DNA from: Macrolepiota albuminosa
Lineage: Eukaryota > Basidiomycota > Agaricomycetes > Agaricales > Agaricaceae
Assembly (NCBI GenBank): GCA_027475525.1
Contig: JAMWFC010000051.1
Coordinates: 1,997,205-2,061,204 of the forward strand
Reading direction: 5' to 3'
Length of the DNA stretch: 64,000 nucleotides
Of the stretch, positions 11,837-24,609 are shown piece after piece (position 1 is the first letter of the stretch; each line of letters opens with the position of its first letter). The position numbers and the translations under genes were made by a program. The notes beneath the pieces were generated by a model. It saw nothing but the letters and a program-made list of their open reading frames with translations, was not told where the DNA came from and did no database searches.

Positions 11837-14756
11837 ATGGTCAAGCCGTCCGCTCATTTTTCCTCTTCGAATCCGCCCTCAGCAATTAAGCGAAAGAAAT
11901 TTGAAGATGAGGATTTAAGTGGACTGTCTTCCAAGAAACAACGAACGAGAGTCAGGTATGACCCAAACACTTCTTCGATTATGTCCTCTTATGTTGCTTT
12001 TTAGCTTTTCCTGTGGGGAATGCCATCGTCGGAAACAAAAGGTTCGAGATTGAGGATATTCATGGTCTGTTCGCGAGTAAATGTTGGTTCCAGTGCGATA
12101 GACAGGTTCCTTGCTCTCATGTGAGGCCCAGTTTTGTATCCCGTCTCCGTCCACAGCTAATACATGCAAGTGTGTGGCGAGGAAGGTCCCCGATCTTTGT
12201 AAAGCCTATACTCCAGGAAAAGCTGATCAAGACCTTGGTGCTCGCCTCGCCAGGTTAGAGCACATCATTGAGATGGCCTTGCCTCAATATTGCACTCCCG
12301 GGTCATTTCGTTCTCCTACCAATGCATCAACCTCTCAACAACGTCCATTATCAGACGGGGATGACGATAGTCCTTCCCAAACAGAAGACCAGGATCCCAT
12401 TGGGGGATCATTTCAGAGTGGAAAATGGTATGGGAAGAGTGCGTTGGGAAGCGTCGCCCCTGGTTCTGTCCTTGTGCAAGTATGTCTCTCCGGCGGATCT
12501 TGGAAACTGTATTAAACTTTTGTTTTTAGCTACAAAACATGGGCGTATCAGCCGAGGATGGAGATCAAAGCTCCTCCCGACATTCTCTCGACTCAAAGAA
12601 CTTCGATTTGAAAATACCGCCTCATTCCCATGTCGCTTTCAACGGTGAAGAACAGACGCTGATAGGAGAAGACCTCGAACCCTCTGCTGCGGATAACTTG
12701 AAATCTCTAGTGCAAGAATGCGGCGTCTCGCCACATAAAATATCTGAGCTACTGCAAGAACTTCCTCCAACTAGATCATCGGACGTCCTCATCGATTATT
12801 ACTTCTCTTCGATGTAAGTAAGTTTTGCTTCGTGAGAGTTAACCTCACTTTCCCGATTCAAGTAATTGGACTCGATATCCTATCTCAGAGAGAGACTTTC
12901 GTCTGGCTTACGCATCGATATCCGCTCATGGACGTGATGGTATTGGAGCCACTGACCCCAATGATGTGCGATTTCTCCCTCTTCTATTTGTAGTGCTTGC
13001 AATTTCTGTAAGATTGGCTCCTGAGCACATTGCCGGTGACGCGCGAAACCGGCGACTTACGTCATTACGTTACTATTGGTCATGTGAGCGGGTCTTCACA
13101 ATCCAGTTTTGCAACGTTCCTCATCCATGCTTAGCTAGGCGATCATTATTGATTGCAGCCGCCATACAACCAGACTCTCTGGACATCGTCTTGACACGAT
13201 TATTGGTAAGGGACGAATGGACCTCTTAATAACAGTGTTCTAAAGGGTAATAGAGCGCACGCTTCCTGACGTTTGACCGTCGAATAACAGAATGCTGGAG
13301 TCAATTGGGTGCTGCTGTTCGAACTGCTCAAGCCCTAGGCTTACATCGAGATGGTTCGACGATGGTAATTCGAGAATTATTTTCTTGATATTTTGCTGAG
13401 GTTTCTCAGGGCCTAGATGCATCAAGAATTGAGTATCGCAGGCGCATATGGTACACTTCTTTTTTTCTAAGTCCAACTATTCAGATACTAACATCGAATG
13501 CCAGGTCTTATCTCTATCATGCCGATCGATCTTATGCCTTGGTTCTTGGACGGCCCAATTCCATACAGGATGATTATACGTCCACGAAAACCCCTTTGAA
13601 TATCGACGACGAGACTTGTACCCCTCTACCTCCTGATAGTCCGCCTTTAACCTGTCCGACACCAATGACATTCGTTATTTTACGCCACCAACTTGCCAAA
13701 ATCATTGGCAGAATAGTCCATCATTTCCAACAGGTCCGGGAAAGAAGTTCATACTCTGAAGTCGTTGCTCTTGATGATGAGCTTCTTAACCTTGTCACTC
13801 GCCTTCCACCTCATTTTGCTCTAAACCCTGACAAGTCTTTGGACGAAAAATTCAGATATATCCCGGTTCACCGTTTTCTGCTAATCACCGAGATCCTTTT
13901 CGTCAGGATCAGTCTTCATCGACCATACATTCTTCGACGACTCGGCAGTGATCGTTACGCTCGATCTCGCGTGGCCTGCTTCGAATCAGCTATCAAAGAT
14001 TTCGAAGTTCGTCAACGCTTTAGAGAGATCATGCCGAAGGAGACTCGTGAATCTCTCAGCAATGCATACCGGGAATTTCAGACGGCAATGATAAGTGGGA
14101 TCTATCTGGTTCTTGAACCGCGAGGGCAAGATGCTGTCTCTATGCGTGATATCTTGGATGGTTTCATCAAGGAACACGATGGGGTGCGAGAGATGGACGA
14201 AACAACTCGCAGAGAACTCAAGACCATCGAATTTTTGCAAAACAAAGCTTCACACGTTGAACTACAAAGGCAAACGCCTTCGGAAAATGTCTCATCTACT
14301 AACAGCGAGCAACAAGCCCACCGTTTAGCGGAACTACAGCAACCCGTCTCGTCAACTCCACGACCGTTCCCATCTTTATTAACCTTATCCACACTGGACC
14401 CATCACGTTCCCCTCCGATGCACTATTCCGCATCCGGGCATATCAATCAATCTCCGACATTTCAAAGGCTACAGCAGACTTCATCTGAATATGCGCATTC
14501 CCCTACAGGTTCAGGTAGTCCGAATACAGAGGAGGAATCTGCTGCACAACAATTGCTCGACCACTGGTGTAATACCGTCAGTAATGCTCCATTAGGTGCA
14601 ACAGCGAGTGGCTTGTTATGGGGTGGTCCCGCTGGCGCCGACCTCTCAGGATGGGCAGGGAACCAAGTTACTGGAAGTGATTCACGACTGACTGGTTTGG
14701 ACGATTCAGATTGGAACTACTGGGAGGCTTTGGTCAATCAGATACAGCGAACGTGA
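11837..14756 (+). CDS. Zn(II)2Cys6 fungal transcription factor with Fungal_trans domain
   Basis: This is a Gal4-type binuclear zinc-cluster DNA-binding protein. The start at 11837 gives MVKPSAHFSSS and a basic stretch. Three exons assemble the cluster CGECHRRKQKCDRQVPCSHC followed by a sixth cysteine in VPDLC (C-x2-C-x6-C-x5-C-x2-C-x8-C). A short predicted coiled coil follows (LGARLARLEHIIEMA). The middle contains the Fungal_trans (PF04082-type) region: LSIDYYFSSMNWTRYPI-like, AVRTAQALGLHRDG, and RRRIWSYLYHADRSYALVLG with the GRP motif. The last exon (13505-14756) is long, ending in an S/P/Q-rich tail with WNYWEALVNQIQ. Around ten introns lie upstream. The regulated pathway cannot be told from sequence. 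Confidence 0.85.
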
Positions 14757-15014
14757 TTACGGCTGAGAATGGAAGGTTATTTCAAAACACTACTGTGTGT
14801 CTTGAGATGATATCTGATTTCAATTGTATCTATATTATTTACGATGTATCTATCTAGATTAGTGGATTAACTCTGCGGCACTTCTAGGCGGGAGGTTATT
14901 CGAGCGCCTCTGACTCCAGTACTGATGCCAAATTGTTTGGTTTAAAAGCTAGAGAATAACATCGCGGTAGGAGCCGAGGGACAGAAACGATTGAATAACT
15001 ATCACCACGACAGA

Positions 15015-15940
15015 ATGCAGACAATTAACCGTTTTTTCTATGGACCGACCCCTGAAGAAAGAGTACGAGCATGGCAGGCAAAGCTTCGAGGGGAAAGCAG
15101 GCGGCTAGATCAGGAGATGAGGCAGGTTGGATCTCTCATTGCACCGTCCGCCCGCAACCTTATGGTTCATTCATAGCTCGACCTGGCGACAAATAAAGCT
15201 CGGCAGACCGTAAAGCAACTGGCTTCCAAGGGGGATGTCAAATCTGCGCGTATACTTGCGAAAGAAGTTGTGAGGAGCAACAGACAGAAAGATAGGCTGT
15301 CCGTGAGCAAAGCTAGACTAGGTTCCATCGGCATCCAGTTGACACAACAAATGGGTATGTCACTGATTCAAACGCATACCACAAACCTCATCGTCAATTA
15401 TCCAAAAAAAAGCAATGCTGAAAGTGACAGGATCTCTTCAGAAGTCTACAGAAATCATGAAACTATCAAATGCACTCATTAAACTGCCTCAGATCAGTCA
15501 GACAATGCGTGAAATGAGCATGGAGATGACCAAGGTCAGGATGTCGAGACTTTCCTTATCAACTACATTCACATTTTCGTGCAGGCTGGCATTCTAGATG
15601 AGATGTTGCAAGATACTCTCGATATGGAGGATGACGAAGAACTGGAGGAAGAAGCCGACGCAGAGGTTGACAAAGTATTGTTTGAGTTGACGGACGGCAA
15701 ACTTGGAGAAGCAGGAAAGGTTGGGACGAGTTTCCCGGTACGTTGACCCCTTATTTTTTTGAGTTGACGGACGGCAAACTTGGAGAAGCAGGAAAGGTTG
15801 GGACGAGTTTCCCGGTACGTTGACCCCTTATTTTCAAGGCCATACTTACAAAATAATAGCCCTCTCGACCACTGGAGCAGGAAGGAACGGAAGAGGATAT
15901 GGAGAAGTACAGACAACAACTTAATGCTCTCTTGAGTTAA
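15015..15940 (+). CDS. VPS24: ESCRT-III subunit VPS24/CHMP3
   Basis: VPS24 is a charged coiled-coil ESCRT-III protein that co-polymerises with Snf7/Vps2 on endosomal membranes for multivesicular body sorting. The start at 15015 gives MQTINRFFYGPTPEERVRAW, the standard VPS24 opening. Exons join in phase to LDLATNKARQTVKQLASKGD, then AMLKVTGSLQKSTEIMKLS and the acidic C-terminal region EMLQDTLDMEDDEELEEEAD. The tail ends EDMEKYRQQLNALLS with the stop at 15938-15940. The exon carrying VLFELTDGKLGEAGK and its following donor are duplicated exactly (77 bp, 15681-15834). The model reads through correctly only when one copy is dropped, or when the downstream donor is skipped as intron. The extra copy is probably an assembly artefact. 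Confidence 0.92.
15681..15834. repeat. Perfect 77-bp tandem duplication in VPS24
   Basis: Copies 15681-15757 and 15758-15834 are identical and abut. The match stops exactly at both ends. It covers the end of the fourth coding exon, its GTACGT donor and the start of the intron. Confidence 0.98.
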
Positions 15941-16176
15941 ACGCCTACTTCTCGTATATCATTTCATCAGGTGTAAATCTTGTGTATTTGTGTACAATGT
16001 TTTAAGTCAACTATGCCATTAGATCATATGTATAGGAGAAACGGGATCGGGATTACATAAATGAAGCAATCAATTACCGGAGCGGAACCATATTATCAGC
16101 GCCCACGTGGCCCAAAAATGGGCAGCTCCGGGAAGAAACGCTTCTGCCACCGAGTTTTCCGTCCTTCATCTTCGAC

Positions 16177-18054
16177 ATGTTCAAGTCTAGATCTCTCACT
16201 AAATTTGCGCAGGGCGCACTGAGCCATCCTTCTGTCAGTTCATCTATGCTTGTAGCTGCTTGTGGTTCAACGGTTTTAGGTTATTCGCAGATATGCGTCT
16301 GCAGCTCCGACGGCAGCCTTTGCTGGAAAGAAGGGTACCAATGTGAGTCTGTAAGTATTGAATCCACTCTGCCAGCTAAAGCCTCACAAAGGGAAAATAT
16401 ACCGTTACTCTCATTCCCGGAGACGGTGAGCACTCGGTTTTAGTGGGCGTGGCTTGAACCCAGGTTAAAACAAACATTAGGCATTGGACCTGAAATTAGC
16501 CAGTCTATCAAGGACATCTATGGCGCTGCTGAGGTTTGACCATAATCACTCAAAATAGTTCCTTTACACTCATGTGAGTGTATAGGTACCGATTCAATGG
16601 GAAGAAGTTAGTGTAACGCCCGTACTTAAGGGCGGTAAAACTGTCATTCCCGACGCAGCGATCCAATCAGTCAAGCGCAATACTGTTGCTTTGAAAGGTA
16701 TTGTCTTGTCATAACAGCTGGTTGTCAATCTCACCTATTCCAGGCCCTCTTGCCACTCCCAGTCCGTGTTAGATTTTTCACCTGACTTGCCTCTTATTCC
16801 ATCCATAGTTGGAAAGGGACATGTCTCTCTGAACTTGACTCTGCGACGAACCTTCAATCTCTTTGCCAATGTCCGACCCTGTGTGTCCATTCAAGGTTTC
16901 AAAACACCGTATGATAATGTAAACACTGTCCTCATTCGTGAAAATACCGAGGGAGAGTATTCTGGTATTGAGCATGAGGTATTTCGTTTTACTTTCTGAT
17001 TTGAAGCGAGGACTCAGTCTGGAGTGGACAGATAGTCGACGGAGTTGTTCAGTCCATCAAACTCATAACTTGGGATGCCTCTGAGCGAGTTGCTCGGTAC
17101 GCCTTCCATTATGCTCAGTCAAGTGGAAGAAATCGTGTCACCGCAGTTCACAAAGCCAATATCATGTCAGTATGTTTTTGCACGTCCAGAATCCTCCCTG
17201 TGGAAGAAATCGTGTCACCGCAGTTCACAAAGCCAATATCATGTCAGTATGTTTTTGCACGTCCAGAATCCTCCCTAAAAGTAGCCAAGGAAAATGTCAG
17301 ACGGAATGTTCTTGTCAGCTTGTCGCGAAGTCTCGAAGGACTTTCCGGACGTTAAATATGATGAAGACCTCCTTGATCGTGTTTGCCTTCAGGTTTGATC
17401 AAGTGTATCGATTGCCGGCTGAAAATGACTCAATTGTGTTCAGATTGTTCAGAACCCGAAACCATTCTCGGACCGTGTGATGGTAATGCCAAATCTTTAT
17501 GGTGATATTCTCTCCGATATGTGCGCTGGCCTCATCGGTGGACTCGGTCTCACTCCGTCCGGTAATATTGGACGGGTAAGCATGACTAGGTCTTGATATT
17601 ACAATTTTTTTTACAATTCACCAGGATGCGTCTATTTTTGAAGCTGTTCATGGTTCCGCCCCCGATATTGCGGGTTAGTATGTCACATTATGTCTATTTT
17701 TTTACACACACTGACTCGGAATGTTTCCGTCAAATTTAGGCAAAGGTTTAGCCAATCCAACTGCGCTCCTTTTGTCTTCCCTCATGATGTTGAGGTATGT
17801 ACCATATTTGAACTTTCAACTTCTTTTGGAGGCGCTTATCGGCCATCAACAGGCACATGAACCTGTATGAACATGCGGCCAAGATTGAAAAAGCTGCTTT
17901 AAGTGTAAGTGATGCATTGTTTTCGTTGAAACACACACCCAGACACTTTCCACAGACTATTGCTGAGGGCAAGACAATCACCGGTGACTTGGGTGGAAAG
18001 GCGTCGACAGTCGAATTTACCAACGCCATCATTTCCAAACTTGGAAAGGCATAG
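16177..18054 (+). CDS. IDH1: Mitochondrial NAD-dependent isocitrate dehydrogenase subunit 1
   Basis: This enzyme subunit oxidises isocitrate to 2-oxoglutarate in the TCA cycle as part of the IDH1/IDH2 octamer. The start at 16177 begins a basic, Ser-rich, acid-poor leader typical of a mitochondrial presequence. The body shows [100 protein letters not shown] and [13 protein letters not shown]. The stop is at 18052-18054. About ten introns are present. A 77-bp perfect duplication (17123-17276) repeats the exon end encoding [14 protein letters not shown] plus its donor. With one copy removed, NIM splices in phase to [19 protein letters not shown]. Confidence 0.93.
17123..17276. repeat. Perfect 77-bp tandem duplication in IDH1
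   Basis: Copies 17123-17199 and 17200-17276 are identical and abut, with mismatches immediately outside both ends. The unit spans the end of an exon and the start of its intron. Confidence 0.98.
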
Positions 18055-18467
18055 AGGATGGGAGAGCATAGAATATCTTACGCATTGACCATAATGTACC
18101 ATTTTTTCGTATGGACCTGCCTTAAGCTTTGGCATGATTTGCGGAAGGATGAATGTCTGATCCAAAGATCAAGATAGTCCGTGGGAAACGTCACTCTGTC
18201 CACCCACTCCGGATTGAGTCGGCCTTGGTGACCCATCAAGTGTTCTTCATTTCACTACACCGACAACCCTCCTACGCATTCTTTCTCCTCACTCGCCCCA
18301 CAGGGCAAAGCCATACCAGATCCACCTTCCACGTCAGTCGTTCTGATTCACGGCAAGGGTGTCATTGTTTACTTAACCGTTCATTGTCCAGACAGGATTC
18401 ACTTGACCACTGAAATTCAAAACCACAACAAGATAACAAAACCTTAATAAACCACGTTACGAACGAC
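18055..18467. other. Intergenic region / SSD1 5' flank
   Basis: These 413 bp hold the IDH1 3' flank and the upstream region of SSD1. A C/T-rich stretch lies around 18260-18310. No ORF or RNA gene is supported. Confidence 0.5.
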
Positions 18468-21400
18468 ATGACCGACGAACTCACGCCACTCCAACCGCCG
18501 CCCAAGAAGGAAGAGAAGAAGCCTACGTCCGCTTCTGGTAATAATCGTGGTGCCAACAAACGCAATGTTTCGAACACTTCTGGTGTTAAAATGGGCGGTG
18601 CCCCAGCTCAAGGCCCCAGACCTTCTTCAAGAACAAGCAATGGCAGCAAGAAAGTGGGCGGAGGGTCTGATTCTGGCCCTGAGCCGACAGCAAGACGTTC
18701 ATCCGAGACTGGGAAAAAGCCCGATCAACAACGTAGGCAGAGCCAATCTAACAATAACCGGGGACAGTCCCATCGCAAAAGCCAGGCCTCTGCTTCTCAG
18801 GGAGGACGTCATAATGCCCCCAGGGAACAGGTTGCAACTAAACAGGCTCCACCGCCGTCTCTTCAGGAAACTAGTGACGCTCTTTCTTCCCTTCAGCGGG
18901 TTATTGCAGACCTAAAGACCACGTCCCCTGTCCAGCAACCCGTCAATCATAATGGCTTTGCCATGGCTCAACCCCAAGCCACCCCCAGCCTGCCATCTAA
19001 TGTGCCTGTCTTCCAACCAGGCTCCTCCACATTCACACCTGATGTCAAACACCGCAAAGCTGCGTCTTTCAATGCCGGCAACCTTTCTGGTAATTTCAAT
19101 TCGTTCTCACCTCATCTTGGCGCTATGATAGAAGATGCTGAGGACGCTACGGGCAATAACTCCTTTGAAGAAGGCGAGATCCCTGATTACAGAAGACAAC
19201 CGGGACACCAGCTTCGTTCTCAGTCTCAATCCCAGAGCTTTATGGCTCCCCGTTTTGCTGCACTGGCGGCACAACAGGAACAGGCCGATTCTGTCGGTCC
19301 GACTGGTCGTCCCCAGCTTGCGCCGGGCTTCATGTTCGGTGCTCGCAAGCGTACTATTGGCCCTGCTGGTCCTCCAATAAGCGAAGAGGATGTGGGATTC
19401 CAATTTCCACAACAACAGCAGCAGCCAAGTTACGACTTTCCTCATGAATCTACACACCCTGCTCATAGAAAGAGCGAAAGTGGCGAGATCACTGGCATCA
19501 TGGCGGAGCAGGTATTTGCTCGATGTAAGCTATCTTTGTATTTTGATTGACATGGTCTTGTCTATTTCTCAGATTGCTATTCAGAATCAGATAGAGGCCC
19601 TTCAACAGCAACAGCAAGCTCTCTACCAACAACAACTCGCTTCGAATCAAGTTCTGTCTTTTCAGACGCCTGGTTTGGCACCTAACCGGGGAGCTCACAG
19701 GCGCGTTCAGAGCACTGCCCCTATGAGCCCAAGTACTGGTGCGACATTTGGTAACCTTCAAAATCCAATGGGCCAGTTTGGTAACTTGAATGGTCTCAAT
19801 CTTGGTCTCGATGGACAATCTCAGGGCATTCCTCGTGGTCATGGGCGCCGTCATAGCGTGAATGTTGTGAAGGGCGCGCAACCTGGAATCGGGTCCATCA
19901 GTTATCCTTACTCCGGACAAGACGGATTTGATGATGGCTTTGCCCCTCCTTCTTTCAATGGGCATTCTCGTCAAGTTTCTCGTGCTGATTCTAGCTGGCG
20001 CATCAGTGAGTCCAGTTTATTGAAGAACAATGTTACTCATTATGACAATATTCAGATGGTGGTGTTGGTGGTGTTCAAGGTAGTAATACCTTTGCTGCTG
20101 ACCTCGCACAAGCCCAGGCTCAGCTCCAAAGCTTGCAGCAATTCCGTGCTGCAGCTGGGGGCCATCACCACAAGATGGCTTCTTTCAGTTTCCCAAACAT
20201 GCTACCGAACATGATGGCTGCCAACATGATGGGTCTCGGTCTTGGTGTTAATTTACTCCAACAACAGCAGCAACAGTTCCAGTCGCAGCTGCAACAACAA
20301 TCTAATCAGCCTCAACGCAAGTCGCTTTTTGCGCCTTATCTCCCTCAAGCCTCCCTTCCTCCCTTGCTCGCTGCAGGCAAACTGGTTGTCGGTATCCTGC
20401 GTGTCAACAAGCGCAACCGTTCTGATGCGTATGTTGCTACTGAAGTTTTGGACGCAGATATCTATATATGTGGTTCCAAGGATCGTAATCGTGCTTTGGA
20501 GGGCGACATAGTTGCTGTGGAGCTCCTTGACGTTGATGAAGTTTGGGGCACTAAGAAGGAAAAGGAAGAGAAAAAGAGGAAGAAGGAAGAGAACGCCGCT
20601 TATGACTTGAAGGCAAGCGGCGGACGGAAAGATGATAAGAAGAAGGATGATGTAGAAGTTGAAGGCCAAGGTTTGATGTTGTTTGAAGACGAAGAGTGCG
20701 TTGTCGTTCTCTCATTCTCACTTGAAGTCTGATCATCTCAGGGTCACGGATGATGTCAAGCCTCAATTTGCAGGCCATGTTGTGGCCGTTGTCGAACGTA
20801 TGCCTGGTCAGCTCTTTTCAGGCACTCTGGGTCTCCTCCGCCCATCATCTGCTGCCACCAAGGAGAAACAAGAAGCTGAACGCCGGGAACGAGAAGGAGA
20901 TCGCGGGGACGAGCCTCGACGTGCGCCCATTGAACGTCCGAAGATTGTTTGGTTTAAGCCAACTGATAAGCGGGTGCCATTGATTGCGATTCCAACCGAA
21001 CAAGCACCGCCGGACTTCGTACAGAACTCGGAGGCATATGTGAACAGGCTGTTTGTGGCTTGTATCAAACGTCATGTGGGTGGACTCAAGCTTGAAGACA
21101 TCTTTCATTTGTTTATCTGCCCTTAATCTAGCCCATCAGCTCTTTACATCCGTTTGGTACCTTGGTGGAGGAATTGGGTCCCATTGGCGACATTGAAGTG
21201 GAGACGAGCGCACTGCTTAAGGATTGCAATTTCCCCACCGAGGACTTTTCTGATAATGTATTAAAATGTTTGCCGCCTATGCCCTGGACGTAAGGATGAC
21301 ATGCTTGTTACCTCCCTGAATTGCTAATCTCATCTACACCAGGATTCCCGAGAGAGAATTCGAAGTTCGCAAGGACCTCCGTTCCGAGCGTGTCTTCACT

Positions 21401-23478
21401 ATTGACCCCGAAACGGCCAAAGATCTTGATGATGCACTCTCTATTAAGGTCAACGAAGATGGTACTTATGACGTCGGTGTTCACATTGCGGACATATCGT
21501 TCTTCGTGAAGCCTAACACCGCTCTGGATCGCGATGCTCGAAAGCGTGCAACCAGTGTTTATCTTGTCCAGCGCGCTGTTCCTATGTTGCCCCCCGCTTT
21601 GAGCGAGCAGCTCTGTAGTCTAGTACCTGGACAAGATCGCCTTGCCTTCTCTGTCGTTTTCACCATGACCAAGGAGGCAAAAATTGTTAACAAGTGGTTC
21701 GGCAAAACTATCATAAAGTAGGTTCTGTCAGATTCCATATAAGTTATATTCCCATGCTTTGCGTCAGGTCTGCTACTAGATTATCGTACCAGAACGCTCA
21801 GAATATCATTGAGGGCAAGGGTATAGGCAGCGTCCCTGTCTCACCAGAACATGAGGCGCAAGACATTGAACACGACGTCCGCAACCTCCAAGATATTGCA
21901 CAGAAGTTGCGCACCGCACGTTTTGAGAGTGGTACATTAAGTCTCGAGTCACTCAAGCTTTCGTTCGAGCTTGATAACAATGGCTTGCCTACTGATTGCG
22001 GACAGTACAAGCGAAGTGATGCTCACTTCCTTGTCGAAGAGGTAACCGTTTAAACATGATACCAGAGTTAGGACATTGCAAACTAATAATACGTCCCAGT
22101 TCATGCTTCTAAGCAATATCTCTGTTGCGCAGCAAATCGCCGTACACCTTCCTGAACAAGCATTACTTCGTCGTCACGACACTCCAATCGAACGTCGCCT
22201 TGTAAGAACATCCCTTTCTTCGTGATGCTGGTTTATTTGAGAGCTTACGATGACACTAGACCGCGTTTAATGAACGAGCTGAAAGACTTGGTTTCAAGAT
22301 GGATACAACCTCTTCAGGCGCCCTCATGAAGTCCTTCAGTGTCATAACCAATCCCACAGCTCGCAGGTTGCTCGAGTTGCTTTCTTTCAAGGCCACTAAC
22401 CGTGCCAAGTACTTCTGTGCGGGCATGTTGGACATTGCCAAGTATTCCCACTATGCACTCAACGTCCCTCTCTACACACATTTTACATCGCCGATCAGGC
22501 GGTATGCTGACGTCTTGGTACATCGTCAATTAGAGAGTGTTCTTCAGGGTGGAGGTGAGTTTTCCACTCATGACGCAAGGATCCCAGTCCGTTCAATGTT
22601 CCCGATAGAAGTGAAGTTCACCATGGATCGCGATGCTGTAGCCAAGGTTGCCCAGCAATGCAACATGTATGTTGATTTATGACTTTCACATACTTAATTG
22701 TTATCCTCTGCCTTTTAGCAAACGCGACTCTGCAGTTCTCGCTCAGGAGCAATCTGCCCACTTGTTTCTTTGTGTTCTTATATCTGACCTTACTCAACGT
22801 TATGGCCCCGTTGTCCGCCAAGCGAAGGTCGTGGGTGTTCTCGACGCAGCTTTCGATGTCCTTGTACCTGAGTTCGGTATCGAAAAGCGCGTGCATGTTG
22901 ATCAAATGCCTATTGATGTAAAGTCAAATTATTTTATACGCTTCACTGTTTCTGAATGTCGACATCCAGAACCATGTCTACGACGAGCATTCACACACGC
23001 TTCAAATCTACTGGTCCAAACGGGACGTGATTAGCTGGCTCGCAGAGAACAGTGATGATGAGCACCTCAAGAAGGTCAAACAGAATGCTGAGCAGCATGC
23101 TTTAAAGATGGAAGTCGCATCACGCTCAGTTAATGACGAATCTGCCCTTTTCGACGAAGACGACGCAGACGATGAGATTATTCTGGAACGCAGCGACGAC
23201 AAACCCGAGAAGGAGACGTCGAAACAACGCCTTCTTTCGCAGGCCAAGATCAAACCCGAGTTTGAAGGTTTGAGGCTTACACCAGCTGGTCATAGGATAC
23301 AAGATATTAGAGAGTTAATGACAGTACCCGTATGTGGATGATCTTTTTTTTTGTAAACACATCTGATGCGCTACTTCAGGTTATTGTGACTGCCGATTTG
23401 ACTAAGAGCCCACCCGTAATCAAGGTGTACAGCGTTAACCCATATGCAGAGCCTACGAATTCTACGACTTCGAAATAA
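18468..23478 (+). CDS. SSD1/DIS3L2-family RNA-binding protein with RNase II (RNB) domain
   Basis: This is a homologue of yeast Ssd1 and of the exonuclease DIS3L2. The N-terminal 600 or so residues are disordered and Q/S/N-rich, with several HxRxxS or HxKxxS NDR-kinase-type sites and FP-containing motifs. A cold-shock/OB region follows, marked by [20 protein letters not shown] and [13 protein letters not shown]. The RNB domain begins after [19 protein letters not shown] and shows [19 protein letters not shown]. All four catalytic aspartates of the RNase II signature (D-x5-D-x-D-D) are present, unlike in S. cerevisiae Ssd1. The C-terminal OB region ends [19 protein letters not shown] with the stop at 23476-23478. 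About ten introns. Family membership is clear; whether it is an active nuclease is inference. Confidence 0.9.
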
Positions 23479-23813
23479 TTGGTCTCCCCCTTAATAAAGA
23501 AGTTCTTCCTATAAATGTATCTCTATGTCCACCTCCTATGCAGTCGTTCTTTTTTTACTGACTATGTACTGGCGAAACAGTCCTCTGTTTCTCGTTTAGC
23601 CATGATCTGATGCCAAATAGTCTTACTGTATTCTGTCTGTTGACGAATGCTATGTTTACATGCTTTCAAAATAACGATCCTTCGATCGCATTTCGTCGTG
23701 ACGTCCCTGGCTATAAGAAGGTTCTCGGAGAGTTTCTGCTGTGAGCATGAAGACCCCGCCTATTTCTTCATCACTATTTTGCGGAACCCTGTGACTATGG
23801 TTGGCATGCCATT

Positions 23814-23967
23814 TGTCCTGTGCATACTGATTGGTCTACCATACAGGCAAGTTTGCGAGAGGCAGATAGTATCAGGAGTCTCTCAAAAAATGTCCTGTGC
23901 ATACTGATTGGTCTACCATACAGGCAAGTTTGCGAGAGGCAGATAGTATCAGGAGTCTCTCAAAAAA
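23814..23967. repeat. Perfect 77-bp tandem duplication, intergenic
   Basis: Copies 23814-23890 and 23891-23967 are identical and abut. One chance base of match continues past the second copy. Confidence 0.98.
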
Positions 23968-24100
23968 TACTCACCACAGGCAAGAGTCTGTTAGCCCATC
24001 TAATGTCTGACCTTTACTCTACGGAATTTGGTCTTGAGTAATCTTGGCCGCGCTGAAGTTTCAGAGATTACCTCAAACCCTGCAGGCAGAAGTACGTCAT

Positions 24101-24254
24101 ATTTGACCCTGAATGTCTGTTAGTACAGTAACATTGTTGACAGGTTGATGACTGCAACCGGTACTCAGCGTTTCTACATTTGACCCTGAATGTCTGTTAG
24201 TACAGTAACATTGTTGACAGGTTGATGACTGCAACCGGTACTCAGCGTTTCTAC
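24101..24254. repeat. Perfect 77-bp tandem duplication, intergenic
   Basis: Copies 24101-24177 and 24178-24254 are identical and abut, with mismatches immediately outside. It begins only 133 bp after the previous duplication ends. Confidence 0.98.
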
Positions 24255-24609
24255 GGAGACACTGGAATCTTCCACACGTGACGAAGAGTTCATAGGTTGA
24301 TCGACGGATGGTCAGCCACACGGTGGCATCGAATATGCGAACAAGACTCATTGACAATACATACAAGTAATAACTAAGCTTCGACTACGCGGATACTTTG
24401 GAGAAAAAAAAATGGAAAATCGACGTAAGGACTGTCAGTGAGAAATACATATCAAGAAAAATAATCAGTAACAGTGAGGCACATCGTAAAACAGGTATAC
24501 AGGGATATTGTGAAGCCAGGTTGTATGGTACATATACATGGAACAACTCAGGATGGATGACAAAATCCGAACTGATGCAGAACAGGTATCCATGAGAGAA
24601 CCAAGCACT

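Larger units (their letters stand above)
23479..24609. other. Intergenic region with two 77-bp duplications
   Basis: This lies between the convergent SSD1 and argonaute genes (1.13 kb as given, about 0.98 kb if both duplications are collapsed). Short open frames here largely arise from the duplicated stretches. No homology or splice chain was recognised. Confidence 0.5.

Noticed and set aside
16440..16475. B-box-like sequence (reverse complement GGTTCAAGCC)
   Set aside because: It lies inside an IDH1 intron with no A-box or tRNA fold around it.
23647..24366. Overlapping small open frames between SSD1 and argonaute
   Set aside because: They are built mainly from the two duplicated 77-bp units, with no homology or splice signals.
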